Source: Caulobacter sp. (GTDB lineage: Bacteria; Pseudomonadota; Alphaproteobacteria; Caulobacterales; Caulobacteraceae). Taken from it: a DNA stretch of 64,000 nucleotides. Below the pieces are notes generated by a model. It made no database searches and had not been told where the DNA came from. It saw only the letters and a program-made list of their open reading frames with translations. The stretch covers positions 1-64,000 of the forward strand of contig JAQGIP010000099.1 in assembly GCA_028291055.1 (NCBI GenBank), in the 5' to 3' direction. Shown piece after piece: positions 1 through 11,549 of the stretch (its first letter is position 1; the number at the start of each line of letters is the position of its first letter). The position numbers and the translations under genes are program-made.

Positions 1-868
1 CGGCGCCGTCTTCGGAAAGGTCGCCGTCGTGGACGCCCACGTCGTCGAAGACGGCGATCGGGCCCGCCGCGCCGGCCGTTCCGCTGTCGACGCCCATCAT
101 GCCGTCGCCCATCAGCACATCGTCGCCGTCGCCCCCGTGCAGCAGGTCCGCCCCCGCCGCGCCGAACAGCTTGTTGGCGCCCGCGTCGCCGGTCAGGTCG
201 TCGTTGAAGGTCGAGCCGGACAGATTCTCGATCGACCGCAGGGTCATGTCGCCCAGGCCGGTCTGCTGCGGGCCATCGGGGAACATCAGCGAGACGGTGA
301 CACCGTCCTGGGTGTTGCCGCCATTGATGAAGTCGATGAAGGAGGCGGTGTCCTCGCCCTGGTCGCCGTTGAGGTCGCTGTCGCCGGCGCCCAGCTGGAT
401 CAGGTCGTTGCCGTCGCCGCCATAGAGGGTGTCGTTGCCGCCCAGGCCCCAGATCCAGTTGTCGTGGGCGTCGCCGGTCAGGGTGTCGGCGTAGATCGTG
501 CCCGACAGGTCCTGGATGTTGGTGAGGATATCGAAACCATGGCCCGTATTCTGGACGATGCCTTGCCAGTTCAGATTGACGCTGACGCCTACCTGAGGGT
601 CGGAGGCGCTCAGGCTGAAGGCCGCGCGGTTGATGCCCGAACCGCCGTCGAGATAGTCGTCGCCCTCGCCGCCGGACAGGTAGTCGTTCCCGTTGCCGCC
701 GAAGACGGTGTCGTTGCCGTCGCCGCCGCGCAGCAGATCGTCGCCGTCGCCGCCGTAGAGGACGTCATTGCCGCCCTGGCCCCGGATGATGTCGTCGCCG
801 CCGCCGCCGGACAACGCGGGATTGGTGATGCCGTCGTCGTTGCCGGCGCTACCCGTAATGGTCGTCAT
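1..868 (-). CDS. RTX / hemolysin-type calcium-binding repeat protein, N-terminal part (continues past left edge)
   Basis: Minus-strand reading from ATG at 868 gives [76 protein letters not shown]..., tandem GGxGxDx(L/I/V/F)x nonapeptides; no stop before position 1. Confidence 0.88.
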   Translation of the reverse strand, partial: MTTITGSAGNDDGITNPALSGGGGDDIIRGQGGNDVLYGGDGDDLLRGGDGNDTVFGGNGNDYLSGGEGDDYLDGGSGINRAAFSLSASDPQVGVSVNLNWQGIVQNTGHGFDILTNIQDLSGTIYADTLTGDAHDNWIWGLGGNDTLYGGDGNDLIQLGAGDSDLNGDQGEDTASFIDFINGGNTQDGVTVSLMFPDGPQQTGLGDMTLRSIENLSGSTFNDDLTGDAGANKLFGAAGADLLHGGDGDDVLMGDGMMGVDSGTAGAAGPIAVFDDVGVHDGDLSEDGA

Positions 869-1081
869 GATGTCTGGTTTTCCTACGGGGCGCGCCTGCC
901 GGCCGCCCAATGTCCCACGATGGCGCGGACTCTAGCGATTGGCGCCCGCGCGATAAGCGGCGCCGCGAGGCCGCGCGAGGCACGCTGTTGCAAGCTGTTG
1001 CACGCGGCGGAGCCGGGCCGTTGTCGCCACGCCAAGGGCGGTGCACTCTCAGCGTCGAGGAAACGCCAACAACCGAGGCCA

Positions 1082-2653
1082 ATGATGCCGGATCTGGAAG
1101 AGCGCCTGGCGGCGGCCGTGGCCACGGGCATGGTCCCGAGCGTATGGGCCCAGGAGAAGCCTGACGCGGTGGCGCTCACCGACCCCTTCGGCTGGCGCAG
1201 CTTTTCCGAACTGAACGCCAACGCCAACCGGCTGGTCCGCGCGCTCCGGGCCGCCGGCCTGAAGCCGGGCGACGGGGTGGCGGTGCTGCTGGGCAACCGG
1301 GCCGAGTTCGTGGAGACCTTGTTGGCGACCCTGCGCGGGGGGTTTCGGTTCACGCCGCTGAACTGGCACCTGACGGCCGAGGAGATCGGCTACATCCTGG
1401 TCAACTGCGAAGCCAAGGCGTTGGTCGCCGAGAGCCGGTTTCCCACCACCCTGCCCGCCGCCGCCATGGCGACGGACCTGATCCTGAAGGTGGGCGTGGG
1501 CGATCCCCTGCCCGGCTTCACCGCCTGGGACGAGGCGCTGGCCGACTTCGACAGCGACGACATCACCGACCCGATCCTGGGCACGCAGATGCTCTACACC
1601 TCCGGCACCACAGGGCGGCCCAAGGGCGTCTATCGGCCCACGCCGATCCCCATCCCGCCGATGTTCGCCGGCACCCCGGCGGGCTATAATCCGGACACGG
1701 ACTGCCAACTCTGCGCCGGGCCGGCCTATCACGCCGCGCCGCTGGCCTTCGACATCCGCTACTCCCTGGCGTCGGGCGTGCCGCTGGTTTTCATGGACAG
1801 GTGGGATAGCGAGGGCGTCCTCGACAACATCCACAATTTCCGCATCACCCACGCCCACATGGTCCCGATCATGTTCCAGCGCCTGCTGGCGCTGCCGCCC
1901 GAGGTGAAGGCCAAGTACGACCTCTCGTCATTGCGCTTCCTCGTGCACGGCGCCGCGCCCTGCCCGCCGGAGGTGAAGCGCGGCATGATCGACTGGCTGG
2001 GGCCGATCCTGCATGAGTATTACGCGGGCTCGGAAGGCGGCGCGGGCTTCGCCATCGGCTCGGAAGACTGGCTGAGGAAGCCCGGCAGCGTCGGCAAGCG
2101 GCCTGTCCTGCTGGGGGTCAGGATCCTGGACGAGGAGGGCCGCGAACTGCCGCCCGGCCAGCCGGGGCTGATCTACCACCAGGCCAGCCAGATCTCGCCC
2201 TTCACCTACTACAAGGACGAGGCCAAGACGGCCGGCTCCTACCGCGACGGCTATTTCACCCTCGGCGACATGGGCTATTTCGACGAGGACGACTTCCTCT
2301 TCCTGACCGGGCGCAGCGCCGAGACCATCATTTCCGGCGGGGTGAACATCTATCCCCAGGAGATCGACAACGAACTGATCCAGCACCCGGCGGTGGAGGA
2401 CAGCTGCACCATCGGCGCCCCCGACGCGGAGTGGGGCGAGGCGGTGAAGGCGGTGATCAAGCTGCGCCAGGGTTATGCGCCCACCGACGCCCTGGCCGCC
2501 GAAATCCTGGCCTTCGGCAAGGCGCGGCTGGCGGCCTTCAAGGTTCCCAAGTCGCTGGATTTCGTGCCCGACCTGCCCCGCAGCGCGGCCGGCAAGATCC
2601 AGCGCGGACTGGTGCGAAAGCCCTATTGGGAGGGCCGCGAACGACAGATCTGA
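1082..2653 (+). CDS. AMP-dependent acyl-CoA synthetase/ligase
   Basis: MMPDLEERLAAAV...; motifs LYTSGTTGRPKG, YYAGSEGG, FTLGDMGYFDEDDFLFLTGR, SAAGKIQR; true start internal to the 874-aa ORF. Confidence 0.9.
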   Translation: MMPDLEERLAAAVATGMVPSVWAQEKPDAVALTDPFGWRSFSELNANANRLVRALRAAGLKPGDGVAVLLGNRAEFVETLLATLRGGFRFTPLNWHLTAEEIGYILVNCEAKALVAESRFPTTLPAAAMATDLILKVGVGDPLPGFTAWDEALADFDSDDITDPILGTQMLYTSGTTGRPKGVYRPTPIPIPPMFAGTPAGYNPDTDCQLCAGPAYHAAPLAFDIRYSLASGVPLVFMDRWDSEGVLDNIHNFRITHAHMVPIMFQRLLALPPEVKAKYDLSSLRFLVHGAAPCPPEVKRGMIDWLGPILHEYYAGSEGGAGFAIGSEDWLRKPGSVGKRPVLLGVRILDEEGRELPPGQPGLIYHQASQISPFTYYKDEAKTAGSYRDGYFTLGDMGYFDEDDFLFLTGRSAETIISGGVNIYPQEIDNELIQHPAVEDSCTIGAPDAEWGEAVKAVIKLRQGYAPTDALAAEILAFGKARLAAFKVPKSLDFVPDLPRSAAGKIQRGLVRKPYWEGRERQI

Positions 2654-2664
2654 GGCGGTTTGGC

Positions 2665-3174
2665 CTAAGGCTCGGCCCAATTCAGGAGCATGAGCGCAAC
2701 CTCGCTGTTGCTGCCTTCGACCCGTTCCGCCGCAGGCGGAATACCGGAGCAGAAGAGGAATGCTACTTCCCGTTCGTCACTCCACAAACTTTGCGTCCTG
2801 GAGAGATCGTGCGGGTATTCCTCGGTGGACAGGATCGGAAAGCCCGCCGTATGCGAGAACTTGACCCGCTTGAAGGTGAAGGACCGGAAGGAATCCCCGC
2901 AATCCTGCTGCCCACTCACGTAGATGAGAATCTGCCCGCCATCACTCGCCGTCTCCCCCTTGTGGACGATCATAAATTCCAGCGCCAACTGACCATTGCC
3001 CCGCGCCATGGTGTCGGTCTGTACCGCCATCTTCATTCGCGGTGCGTCGGGCGACTGGATCAGGGCCCACTCTTCCGCGTGGGCGGCGCCCGCTAAGGCT
3101 GTGACGGCGAATGCAGCGGAGACGGCTAGACGACGCAATACGAAATACTCCCTGTCGGCGAGCAACGCCGCCAT
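2665..3174 (-). CDS. secreted hypothetical protein (signal peptide)
   Basis: N-terminal RRLAVSAAFAVTALAGAAHA signal peptide; compact ORF between + strand genes; exact start uncertain. Confidence 0.6.
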   Translation of the reverse strand: MAALLADREYFVLRRLAVSAAFAVTALAGAAHAEEWALIQSPDAPRMKMAVQTDTMARGNGQLALEFMIVHKGETASDGGQILIYVSGQQDCGDSFRSFTFKRVKFSHTAGFPILSTEEYPHDLSRTQSLWSDEREVAFLFCSGIPPAAERVEGSNSEVALMLLNWAEP

Positions 3175-3301
3175 GGCTCCGTTTCAAGCACACTCCGCAA
3201 ACGCCGACAACGGGCGCGGCCCGCAGTGGGGCGTCCGCAGCGCCACAACGAACTTGACCGCGTCGGCCACTGTGGCCAAACGGAGCGCGGAGGCGGCGGG
3301 C

Positions 3302-3691
3302 ATGACGGCACTGCAGAAGCTGGTAATCCTGGGGACCGCGATCCTGGCGACCGTGCTGGTGATCTGGGTCGTCCAGCGCATCATCGCCCGCTTCAATTCC
3401 AAGCCCATCGAGCCGCCCGGGCCGGCCGCCTTCATGCATCTCAAGCCCGGCCACCGCTACGTTGTGCGCCAGGCCTTTACCGATTTCGACGGCTCGATCC
3501 ACCCGGTCGGCGAGACCTGGACCTTCCACGGCTACAACTTCCTGCCCTATGACGACGGCCTGACCCTGATCGTCGAACCGGGCAGCGTACGCCTGCAATG
3601 GCGGCCCGAGGCACAGGGCGAGATCATCAACGACCTGGAACACTATATCGTCGAGGCGGACGAGCCGCCGGCGGCCGGCCCCGCCGGTTAA
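3302..3691 (+). CDS. membrane-anchored protein, DUF3601-like
   Basis: N-terminal TM segment (LVILGTAILATVLVIWVVQRII) then HLKPGHRYVVRQAFTDFDGSIHPVGETWTFHGYNFLPYDDGLTL. Confidence 0.6.
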   Translation: MTALQKLVILGTAILATVLVIWVVQRIIARFNSKPIEPPGPAAFMHLKPGHRYVVRQAFTDFDGSIHPVGETWTFHGYNFLPYDDGLTLIVEPGSVRLQWRPEAQGEIINDLEHYIVEADEPPAAGPAG

Positions 3692-3913
3692 CCTCGCGGC
3701 GGCATCCAAGGGCGGCTACGGCGTTGGCGGGGTGCGACGCATGGTCACTTGTCCCCCCTCTGCACCTTCGGTCCTCCGCCTTTCCGCAAGGGGCGGCAAG
3801 GCTCCTCAGGCGTGGTTACCGCCTAATTCACTGACTTTGTTGAAGATAACGCAAGTCTTCACCATGCACTCTCCCGATCGTCGGGCAAGATTGTGTGGAA
3901 GGGGCGTACCAAG

Positions 3914-4822
3914 ATGCGAATGGCGACAATCGTCAGCCTGGGCGCATCCGCCGCCCTCGGCCTGGCTGCTCTCATCGTGGCCAAGACCATGGCGCCGCAT
4001 CCCACGGCAGCCTCGGCGGCAACGCCCAAAATCCAGGTCCAGCCGGGCGTGCCCGTGGTGGTCGCCGCCGGCCCCATCGCCTACGGCGCCAAGCTGGAAG
4101 CCAAGGACCTGGTGGTAGCCAATCTGCCGGCCGCCGCCGTGCCGGAAGGCGCCTATCCCACCGTGGCCGCGATCCTGGGCCAGGAGGGCGGCGCGCCGGT
4201 CGCCCTGTCCGCCATGACCGCCCATGAGCCCGTGCTGGCCTCCCACCTGAGCGGGCCGGGGGTACGCGCCACCATCGCCGCCACCATCGCGCCCGGCATG
4301 CGGGCCTATACCATCGGCGTCAACGACGTGGCCGGCGGCGGCGGCCATGTGCTGCCCGGCGACCGGGTCGATGTGTTGCTGGCGCGCACCATCACCGGCG
4401 GGTCCGAGGACCAGGGCAAGCGCATGCGCTCCGACGTGGTGATCCAGAACGTCCGCGTGCTGGGCATGGATCTCGACGCCAACCCCGCCGACGACAAGCC
4501 CTTCACCGCCAAGACCGCCACCCTGGAAGTCAGCATGGAGGACGCCCAGAAGCTGGCGCTGTCCTCCGAGAGCGGCACCCTCAGTCTGGCCCTTCGCCGG
4601 CCGGGCTCGGCGGAGATCAGCCCCACCCGCACCATGCAGGTCAGCGACATCGGCGGCGGCGCCCCTGCGCCCCGCGGCCCCGCCCTGGCCGGCGGCCCCA
4701 CCCACGCGATCCGCGCGCGCCGTCCGGTGGCCGTCATCGTCGCCCCCGCCGGTTCCTCCGTGCTCGTCATGTCGGGCGACAAGGCCGAGCGCGTGACCGT
4801 CCCCACGGAAGGCCGCCGCTAG
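3914..4822 (+). CDS. cpaB: Flp pilus assembly protein CpaB / RcpC
   Basis: N-terminal TM, SAF-like domain (AAGPIAYGAKLEAKDL), GVNDVAGGGGHVLPGDRVDVLL motif; first gene of Tad-type locus. Confidence 0.85.
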   Translation: MRMATIVSLGASAALGLAALIVAKTMAPHPTAASAATPKIQVQPGVPVVVAAGPIAYGAKLEAKDLVVANLPAAAVPEGAYPTVAAILGQEGGAPVALSAMTAHEPVLASHLSGPGVRATIAATIAPGMRAYTIGVNDVAGGGGHVLPGDRVDVLLARTITGGSEDQGKRMRSDVVIQNVRVLGMDLDANPADDKPFTAKTATLEVSMEDAQKLALSSESGTLSLALRRPGSAEISPTRTMQVSDIGGGAPAPRGPALAGGPTHAIRARRPVAVIVAPAGSSVLVMSGDKAERVTVPTEGRR

Positions 4823-4848
4823 TGACCCGCGCTTCCCCGGAGTTCCGT

Positions 4849-6180
4849 ATGTCCTTCAAGGCCGTGTTTGCCGCCGTCGCGGGCGCCGTGCTGGCCCTGT
4901 CGCCCATGGCCGCGCCCGCCGCGCTGGCCCAGTCGATGATCGCCGAACCCATGGCCCAGCGCACCATCGTGGTGCCCAAGGACAAGTCGGCCGCCTTCCA
5001 CCTGGACGAGCCGGCCGGCCAGATCGTGGTCTCCCAGCCCGAGACCCTGGCCATCGTCGCCACCACCGACCGCAGCTTCTATGTGCGCGGCAAGGCGCTC
5101 GGCACCACCAACATCCTGATCTACGACACCCACCACCGGCTGGTGAACGTCATCGACGTGCGGGTGGGCTATGACACCGAGGCGCTGAACGCCGACCTGC
5201 TCCAGGCCCTGCCGGGCGAGCACATCACCGCCACCAACATGGGCGGCGGCATCCTGCTGTCGGGCGAGGCGTCCACCACCACCCAGGCGGCCCGCGCCAT
5301 CGCGCTGGCCGAGAGCTATGCCCCCAAGGCGGTGACGTCGAACATCAACGTGCGCGCCACCCAGCAGGTGGTGCTGCAGGTGCGCATCATCGAGGCAAGC
5401 CGCAGCGCGCTGAAGGACCTGGGGTTCAACGCCAGCGTCCACAACATCTCCGGCTTCACCTTCTCGTCGGGCCAGGGCCTGGCCGGCAACCAGGCGCCGC
5501 AGGGCACGATCGGTATCAGTGGCAATATCGGCACCACCTCCATCGACCTGTCGCTGCGTGCGCTGGAAACCAAGGGCGTGGTGCGCACCCTGGCCCAGCC
5601 CAACCTGGCGGCCGTGTCGGGCAGCGAGGCCAGCTTCCTGGCGGGCGGCGAGTTCCCCTATCCGGTGCCGTCGGGCCTGAACCAGGTGTCGATCCAGTTC
5701 CGTCCGTTCGGCGTCAACCTGACCTTCACGCCCACGGTGGAGGCCAATGGCCTGATCCTGCTGAAGGTGGCGCCCGAGGTCAGCGAGCTCGACCCCACAC
5801 GCTCGGTGACCATCACCGGCTATACGGTGCCCGGCCTGATCACCCGCAAGGTGTCGACCACGGTGGAGCTGCGTCCGGGCGAGAGCTTCGCCATCGCGGG
5901 CCTGTTCCAGCGCGGCTATCAGAATTCGGTCAAGCAGATCCCCTTCGCGGGCGACATCCCGGTGCTCGGCTCGCTGTTCCGCTCGCAGAGCTGGCGGCGC
6001 GACGAGACCGAGCTGGTGATCATCGTCACCCCCATCCTGGCCACGGCCAGCGACAGCATGGCGGCCAATCCCAATCCGCTGTCCACCGGCGAGGAGCCCA
6101 GCGCAATCGACCTGATCTTCGCCGGCATGGCGCTCGACAAGCCGATGCCGAGCGACAACGACAAGAGCCGAATTCCGTGA
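4849..6180 (+). CDS. cpaC: Type II/III secretion system secretin CpaC / RcpA
   Basis: Signal peptide; IVVSQPETLAIVATTDRSFYVRGKALGTTNILIYD; secretin core VRTLAQPNLAAVSGSEASFLAGGEFPYPV, ETELVIIVTPIL. Confidence 0.92.
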   Translation: MSFKAVFAAVAGAVLALSPMAAPAALAQSMIAEPMAQRTIVVPKDKSAAFHLDEPAGQIVVSQPETLAIVATTDRSFYVRGKALGTTNILIYDTHHRLVNVIDVRVGYDTEALNADLLQALPGEHITATNMGGGILLSGEASTTTQAARAIALAESYAPKAVTSNINVRATQQVVLQVRIIEASRSALKDLGFNASVHNISGFTFSSGQGLAGNQAPQGTIGISGNIGTTSIDLSLRALETKGVVRTLAQPNLAAVSGSEASFLAGGEFPYPVPSGLNQVSIQFRPFGVNLTFTPTVEANGLILLKVAPEVSELDPTRSVTITGYTVPGLITRKVSTTVELRPGESFAIAGLFQRGYQNSVKQIPFAGDIPVLGSLFRSQSWRRDETELVIIVTPILATASDSMAANPNPLSTGEEPSAIDLIFAGMALDKPMPSDNDKSRIP

Positions 6181-6205
6181 GCGTACCCGTGAGTGAGTTT
6201 TCCCG

Positions 6206-7368
6206 ATGAGCTTCAAGGGATGGCGGGTCCTCGTTGTCGGCCGCAACCTCGCGCCCCTGGCGATCGCGGCCCTGGCCGAGGCGGCGATCGAGGTCGTCGA
6301 TCCGGACCGTAGCGAGACGCTGGGTGGGCTGTCGTCGCCGGCCGACCTGGTGCTGATCGACGCGGAGTCAGGCCCCGTGGGCCTGTTGCAGACCTTTATC
6401 GACAGCCTGACCGCCCAGACCAACCAGCCGGCGGCGCTGCTGGTGGGCCAGACCCTGCCGGCCGCCCTGGTGCGCGCCATCTTCCGCCTCGGCCGCTCCG
6501 ACGTGATGGAAAGCCCCTTCGCGGTGGCCGACCTGCTGCGCGCGGCGGGCAGCCTGCTGATGGAGGCCGAGGTCGACGGGCCGGCCAAGAGCAGTTCGGT
6601 CTGCTGGTCGGTGACCGGCGCCGTGGGCGGGGCGGGCGCCACCACCATCGCCGTGGAGATGGCCGCCAACCTGGCCGCGCGGCTGTCCGGCAAGGGCGGG
6701 CCCGGAGGCCGGGTCGCGCTCGTGGACCTGAACCTCGCCGACGGGGCGGCCCACGCCTACCTCGGCGCCCATGCCGCCATGCACCTGGCCGAGGCCTCGG
6801 CCTCGCCGGAACGGATCGACGCCTCGCTGCTGGACGCCTTCGCCTCGAAGGTCTCCTCGGGTCTGGACCTGCTGGCCTGCCCCCGCGATCCGGCCGCCTT
6901 CACCAAGGTGGCGCCGCGCGCGGTGACGCGCCTGCTGGAGGTCGCCTGCCAGGCCTATGATTTCGTGATCATCGACCTGCCGCGCCATCGCCAGTCCTGG
7001 AGCCTGGACGTGATCTCGGGCTCCGACGAGCTGGTGGTGGTGTCCGAACTGACCGTGCCGGCGCTGATCGCGGCCCGCTCTCTGGCCTCTGAACTGGAAG
7101 CCGAGTTGCCGGACGGGCCGCGCCCTCGGATCGTGCTGAATCGCCTGGCCAGCCGGGTGTTCGGCCCCGCGCCGTCGCTGGCGGAAGCCGAGCGGGCGCT
7201 GCAGCGCAAGGCGGACGGGGGCATCACCTCCGACTGGGAGGCCGCCGCCGCGTCGGCCAACCTGGGCGGCTCCATCGGCCAGCACCGGCCCAAGAGCAAG
7301 ATCGTGCGCGACATCGACGGGCTGGTGAGCCGCCTCACCGCCGCCCGCGTCGGGGTGAGGGCCGCCTG

Positions 7369-7369
<1 letters not shown>
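6206..7369 (+). CDS. cpaE: CpaE / TadZ-type pilus assembly ATPase
   Basis: GAVGGAGATTIAVEMAANLA deviant Walker A, FVIIDLPRHRQSW; position between secretin and cpaF. Confidence 0.82.
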
Positions 7370-8796
<1,427 letters not shown>

Positions 8797-8801
8797 CCGC
8801 C

Positions 8802-9797
8802 ATGGCCCTGCCCGCCATCCCCTCCCTGGCCGACGCCGTCCGCGATCCGCACCTGGCCATCTTCCTGGTGCTGGTGTTCGCGGCCGTGTTCACGGCCGTG
8901 CAGGCGGCGACGGGCCTGCTGCGCGCGGCCCATGTGAAGATCAAGGTCAACCGCCGCCTGGTCGTGGCCGACCGGGTGGGCAGCGTCGCCGACCGGGTGA
9001 TCGAGCTGCGCAAGGAGCGCGGCCTGAACGAAGCCGGCGAGCGGCGCATCGGCTGGAAATGGTTCGGCGAACTGGTGCTGAAGGCCGGCGTCGTCTACCG
9101 GCCCCGGCGCTGGACGCTGATCTGCATCGGCATTGCGATGGGCGTGGCCGCACCCCTCTACCTCTTCCTGCACAGCCCGCTGATCGCGGGCCTGGCCGGC
9201 CCGGTGGCGGCGGTGCTGCTGCCGATCACCTACCTGAGGTTCCGGGCCGCGCGCCGGCTGACGGCGCTGGGCCGCCAGCTGCCCGACGCCCTGGAGATCA
9301 TCGTGCGCAGCCTGGAGGCCGGCCACCCGGTGCCCACCGCCATCAGCCTGGTGGGCCGCGAGATGGTCGATCCGATCGGCACCGAGTTCGGCCTGGCCGC
9401 CGACGAGATGGCCTATGGCGCCACCCTGGAGCAGGTGATCGGCCGCCTGGCCGACCGTTGCCGCCAGCCGGACGTGGACCTGTTCGCCGCCACCATCCGC
9501 CTGCAGGAAAAGGCAGGGGGCAACCTGACCGGGCTGTTGAAGATGAATGCCTCGACCGTCCGTGAGCGCCAGAAGATGCGGTTGAAGATCAAGGCCGCCT
9601 CGGCGGAGGGCAAGGCCTCGGCCGTCATCCTGACCTCGGCCCCCTTCTGCGTGCTGGCCCTGCTGACCTTCGCCTCGCCCCACTTCTACGGCGACGTGAT
9701 CCATGAAAAGCCGATTCAGATCGGCTTGGCCGTCCTGGGGACCTGGATGTTCCTGGGCAACCTGGTCATGCGGCGCATGATCGACATGCGGATCTAG
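8802..9797 (+). CDS. tadB: TadB, type II secretion system F domain protein
   Basis: T2SSF membrane protein; LPDALEIIVRSLEAGHPVPTAISLVGREM; follows cpaF. Confidence 0.88.
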   Translation: MALPAIPSLADAVRDPHLAIFLVLVFAAVFTAVQAATGLLRAAHVKIKVNRRLVVADRVGSVADRVIELRKERGLNEAGERRIGWKWFGELVLKAGVVYRPRRWTLICIGIAMGVAAPLYLFLHSPLIAGLAGPVAAVLLPITYLRFRAARRLTALGRQLPDALEIIVRSLEAGHPVPTAISLVGREMVDPIGTEFGLAADEMAYGATLEQVIGRLADRCRQPDVDLFAATIRLQEKAGGNLTGLLKMNASTVRERQKMRLKIKAASAEGKASAVILTSAPFCVLALLTFASPHFYGDVIHEKPIQIGLAVLGTWMFLGNLVMRRMIDMRI

Positions 9798-9801
9798 CGC
9801 C

Positions 9802-10758
9802 ATGGCCATGCCCGACACCGCCACCCTGCAATGGGTTCTGACCCTCGCGGCCATCGGCCTGCTGTCCATCGCCGGCATCGGCGGGGCGGTGGCCGGGGTG
9901 CGCACCCTGAGCCTCGCCACCAAGCGCCGCGCGCGTCTGGCCGGCGACGGCAACGCCGCCGCGCCTCCGGGCGCCGACGTGGCCAAGGCGGCGGCGGGGC
10001 GGATCGTGGACGGCGTCCAGCGCCTGGGCGACCGCATCGCCATCAGCGATCCCAGCCAGCTGACCGTGCTGCGCGCCCAGTTGGTGCAGTCGGGCTATTT
10101 CAGCCGCGAGGCGGTGACCATCTATCTCGGCGCCAAGGTGGCCGCGCTGATCGTGGCGGTGGCGTTCGGCGTGCTGATGATCCCCTGGTCGATGACGCAT
10201 GGCGGCGGGATGATCAGCGTGCTGATGGCCGTGGTTCCCGCCATCGTCGCCATGCTGGGTCCCGAGCAGGTGTTGAAGGCGCGGCGACGCAAGCGTGAAC
10301 TCGAATACCGCGACGGCTTCCCGGATTTCCTGGACCTGCTGGTGGCCTCGGTGGAGGCGGGCCTGAGCATCGACGCGGCCATCAGCCGGGTGTCGGACGA
10401 GATCGGCCGGCGCCACGTGAACCTGGCCGAGCACATCCGCTTCCTGACGCTGGAGCTGCGCGCCGGGCGTTCGCGCAAGGACGCCTGGTCCAGCTTCGCT
10501 GAACGCCTCGGGATCGACGAGGCCCGCGCGCTGGCCACCATGCTGCGCCAGGCCGAGGAGATGGGCTCCAGCCTGGGTGAGACCCTCAATGTCTTTTCCA
10601 TCGACATGCGTCAGCGCCGCATGCTGCGGGCCGAGGAAAAGGCCATGGCGCTGCCGGCCAAGCTGATGGTGCCGCTGATCCTGTTCATCTTCCCCTGCCT
10701 GCTGGGGGTGCTGATCCTGCCGGCGGCCTACAAGATTTCGCAGACCCTGGCGCATTAG
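9802..10758 (+). CDS. tadC: TadC, type II secretion system F domain protein
   Basis: FPDFLDLLVASVEAGLSIDAAISRVSDEIG ... KAMALPAKLMVPLILFIFPCLLGVLILPA. Confidence 0.88.
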   Translation: MAMPDTATLQWVLTLAAIGLLSIAGIGGAVAGVRTLSLATKRRARLAGDGNAAAPPGADVAKAAAGRIVDGVQRLGDRIAISDPSQLTVLRAQLVQSGYFSREAVTIYLGAKVAALIVAVAFGVLMIPWSMTHGGGMISVLMAVVPAIVAMLGPEQVLKARRRKRELEYRDGFPDFLDLLVASVEAGLSIDAAISRVSDEIGRRHVNLAEHIRFLTLELRAGRSRKDAWSSFAERLGIDEARALATMLRQAEEMGSSLGETLNVFSIDMRQRRMLRAEEKAMALPAKLMVPLILFIFPCLLGVLILPAAYKISQTLAH

Positions 10759-10781
10759 CAGCGCTCGCTCTAATCAGGCCC

Positions 10782-11549
10782 ATGGCCTGGACCCGCCGCT
10801 ACAACGAAGCCGAACCGCAACGCGTCAACAAATGGCTGGCGCAGAGCGGCGTCTGCTCGCGCCGCGAGGCCGAGGCGCTGATCGCCGAGGGGCTGGTCAG
10901 CATCGACGACGAGGTGGTGCAGGACGTCGGCCGCAAGATCGAGCCCGGCCAGACCCTGACCTTGGCCGACAAGGCCCAGGCGGCGCTGACCAACGCCATG
11001 TCGATCCTGGTCCACAAGCCGCGCGGCATCGTCTCCTCCCAGCCCGAGCCCGGCCAGATTCCCGCCGTGCGCCTGCTGACCCGCGAGGCTCTGTGGGGCG
11101 ACAAGGCGCCCGTGCCCGACCGCGACTCCAAGCTGGCGCCGGTGGGACGCCTGGACATGGAGAGCCGGGGCCTGCTGCTGATGAGCGAAGACGGCGTCGT
11201 GGCCAAGGCGGTGATCGGGCCTCAGTCCAACCTCGATAAGGAATATCTGGTGGCCGTGCGCGGCGAGCTGACCGACGAGAAGCTGGACCTGCTGCATCAC
11301 GGCCTGGAACTCGACGGCCGCCAGCTGAAGCCGGCCGAGGTGTCGGTGGTCAGCGACATGCGCATCCGCATCGTGCTGAACGAAGGCCGCAACCGCCAGA
11401 TCCGGCGGATGTGCGAGCTGGTCGAGCTGACCGTGCTGGACCTGTTCCGCACGAGGATCGGGCCGCTGAGTCTGGGCGACATGCCCGAAGGCCGCTGGCG
11501 TCACCTGACCAAGGACGAACGCGCCCTGCTGATCGCCGAGACCTTCTAG
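10782..11549 (+). CDS. rRNA pseudouridine synthase, RsuA/RluE/RluF family
   Basis: S4 domain QRVNKWLAQSGVCSRREAEALI; VGRLDMESRGLLLMSEDG catalytic motif; NEGRNRQIRRMCE. Confidence 0.92.
   Translation: MAWTRRYNEAEPQRVNKWLAQSGVCSRREAEALIAEGLVSIDDEVVQDVGRKIEPGQTLTLADKAQAALTNAMSILVHKPRGIVSSQPEPGQIPAVRLLTREALWGDKAPVPDRDSKLAPVGRLDMESRGLLLMSEDGVVAKAVIGPQSNLDKEYLVAVRGELTDEKLDLLHHGLELDGRQLKPAEVSVVSDMRIRIVLNEGRNRQIRRMCELVELTVLDLFRTRIGPLSLGDMPEGRWRHLTKDERALLIAETF

Noticed and set aside
1-868. CRISPR-like periodic repeats
   Set aside because: Periodicity is the 27-nt RTX nonapeptide coding repeat, in frame and without spacers
29-1081. N-terminal half of the 874-aa plus-strand ORF
   Set aside because: It is the antisense of the RTX gene plus intergenic sequence; homology to AMP ligases begins only at MMPDLEERL (1082)
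4819-6693. 624-aa minus-strand ORF
   Set aside because: Antisense of cpaC/cpaE; no domain signal
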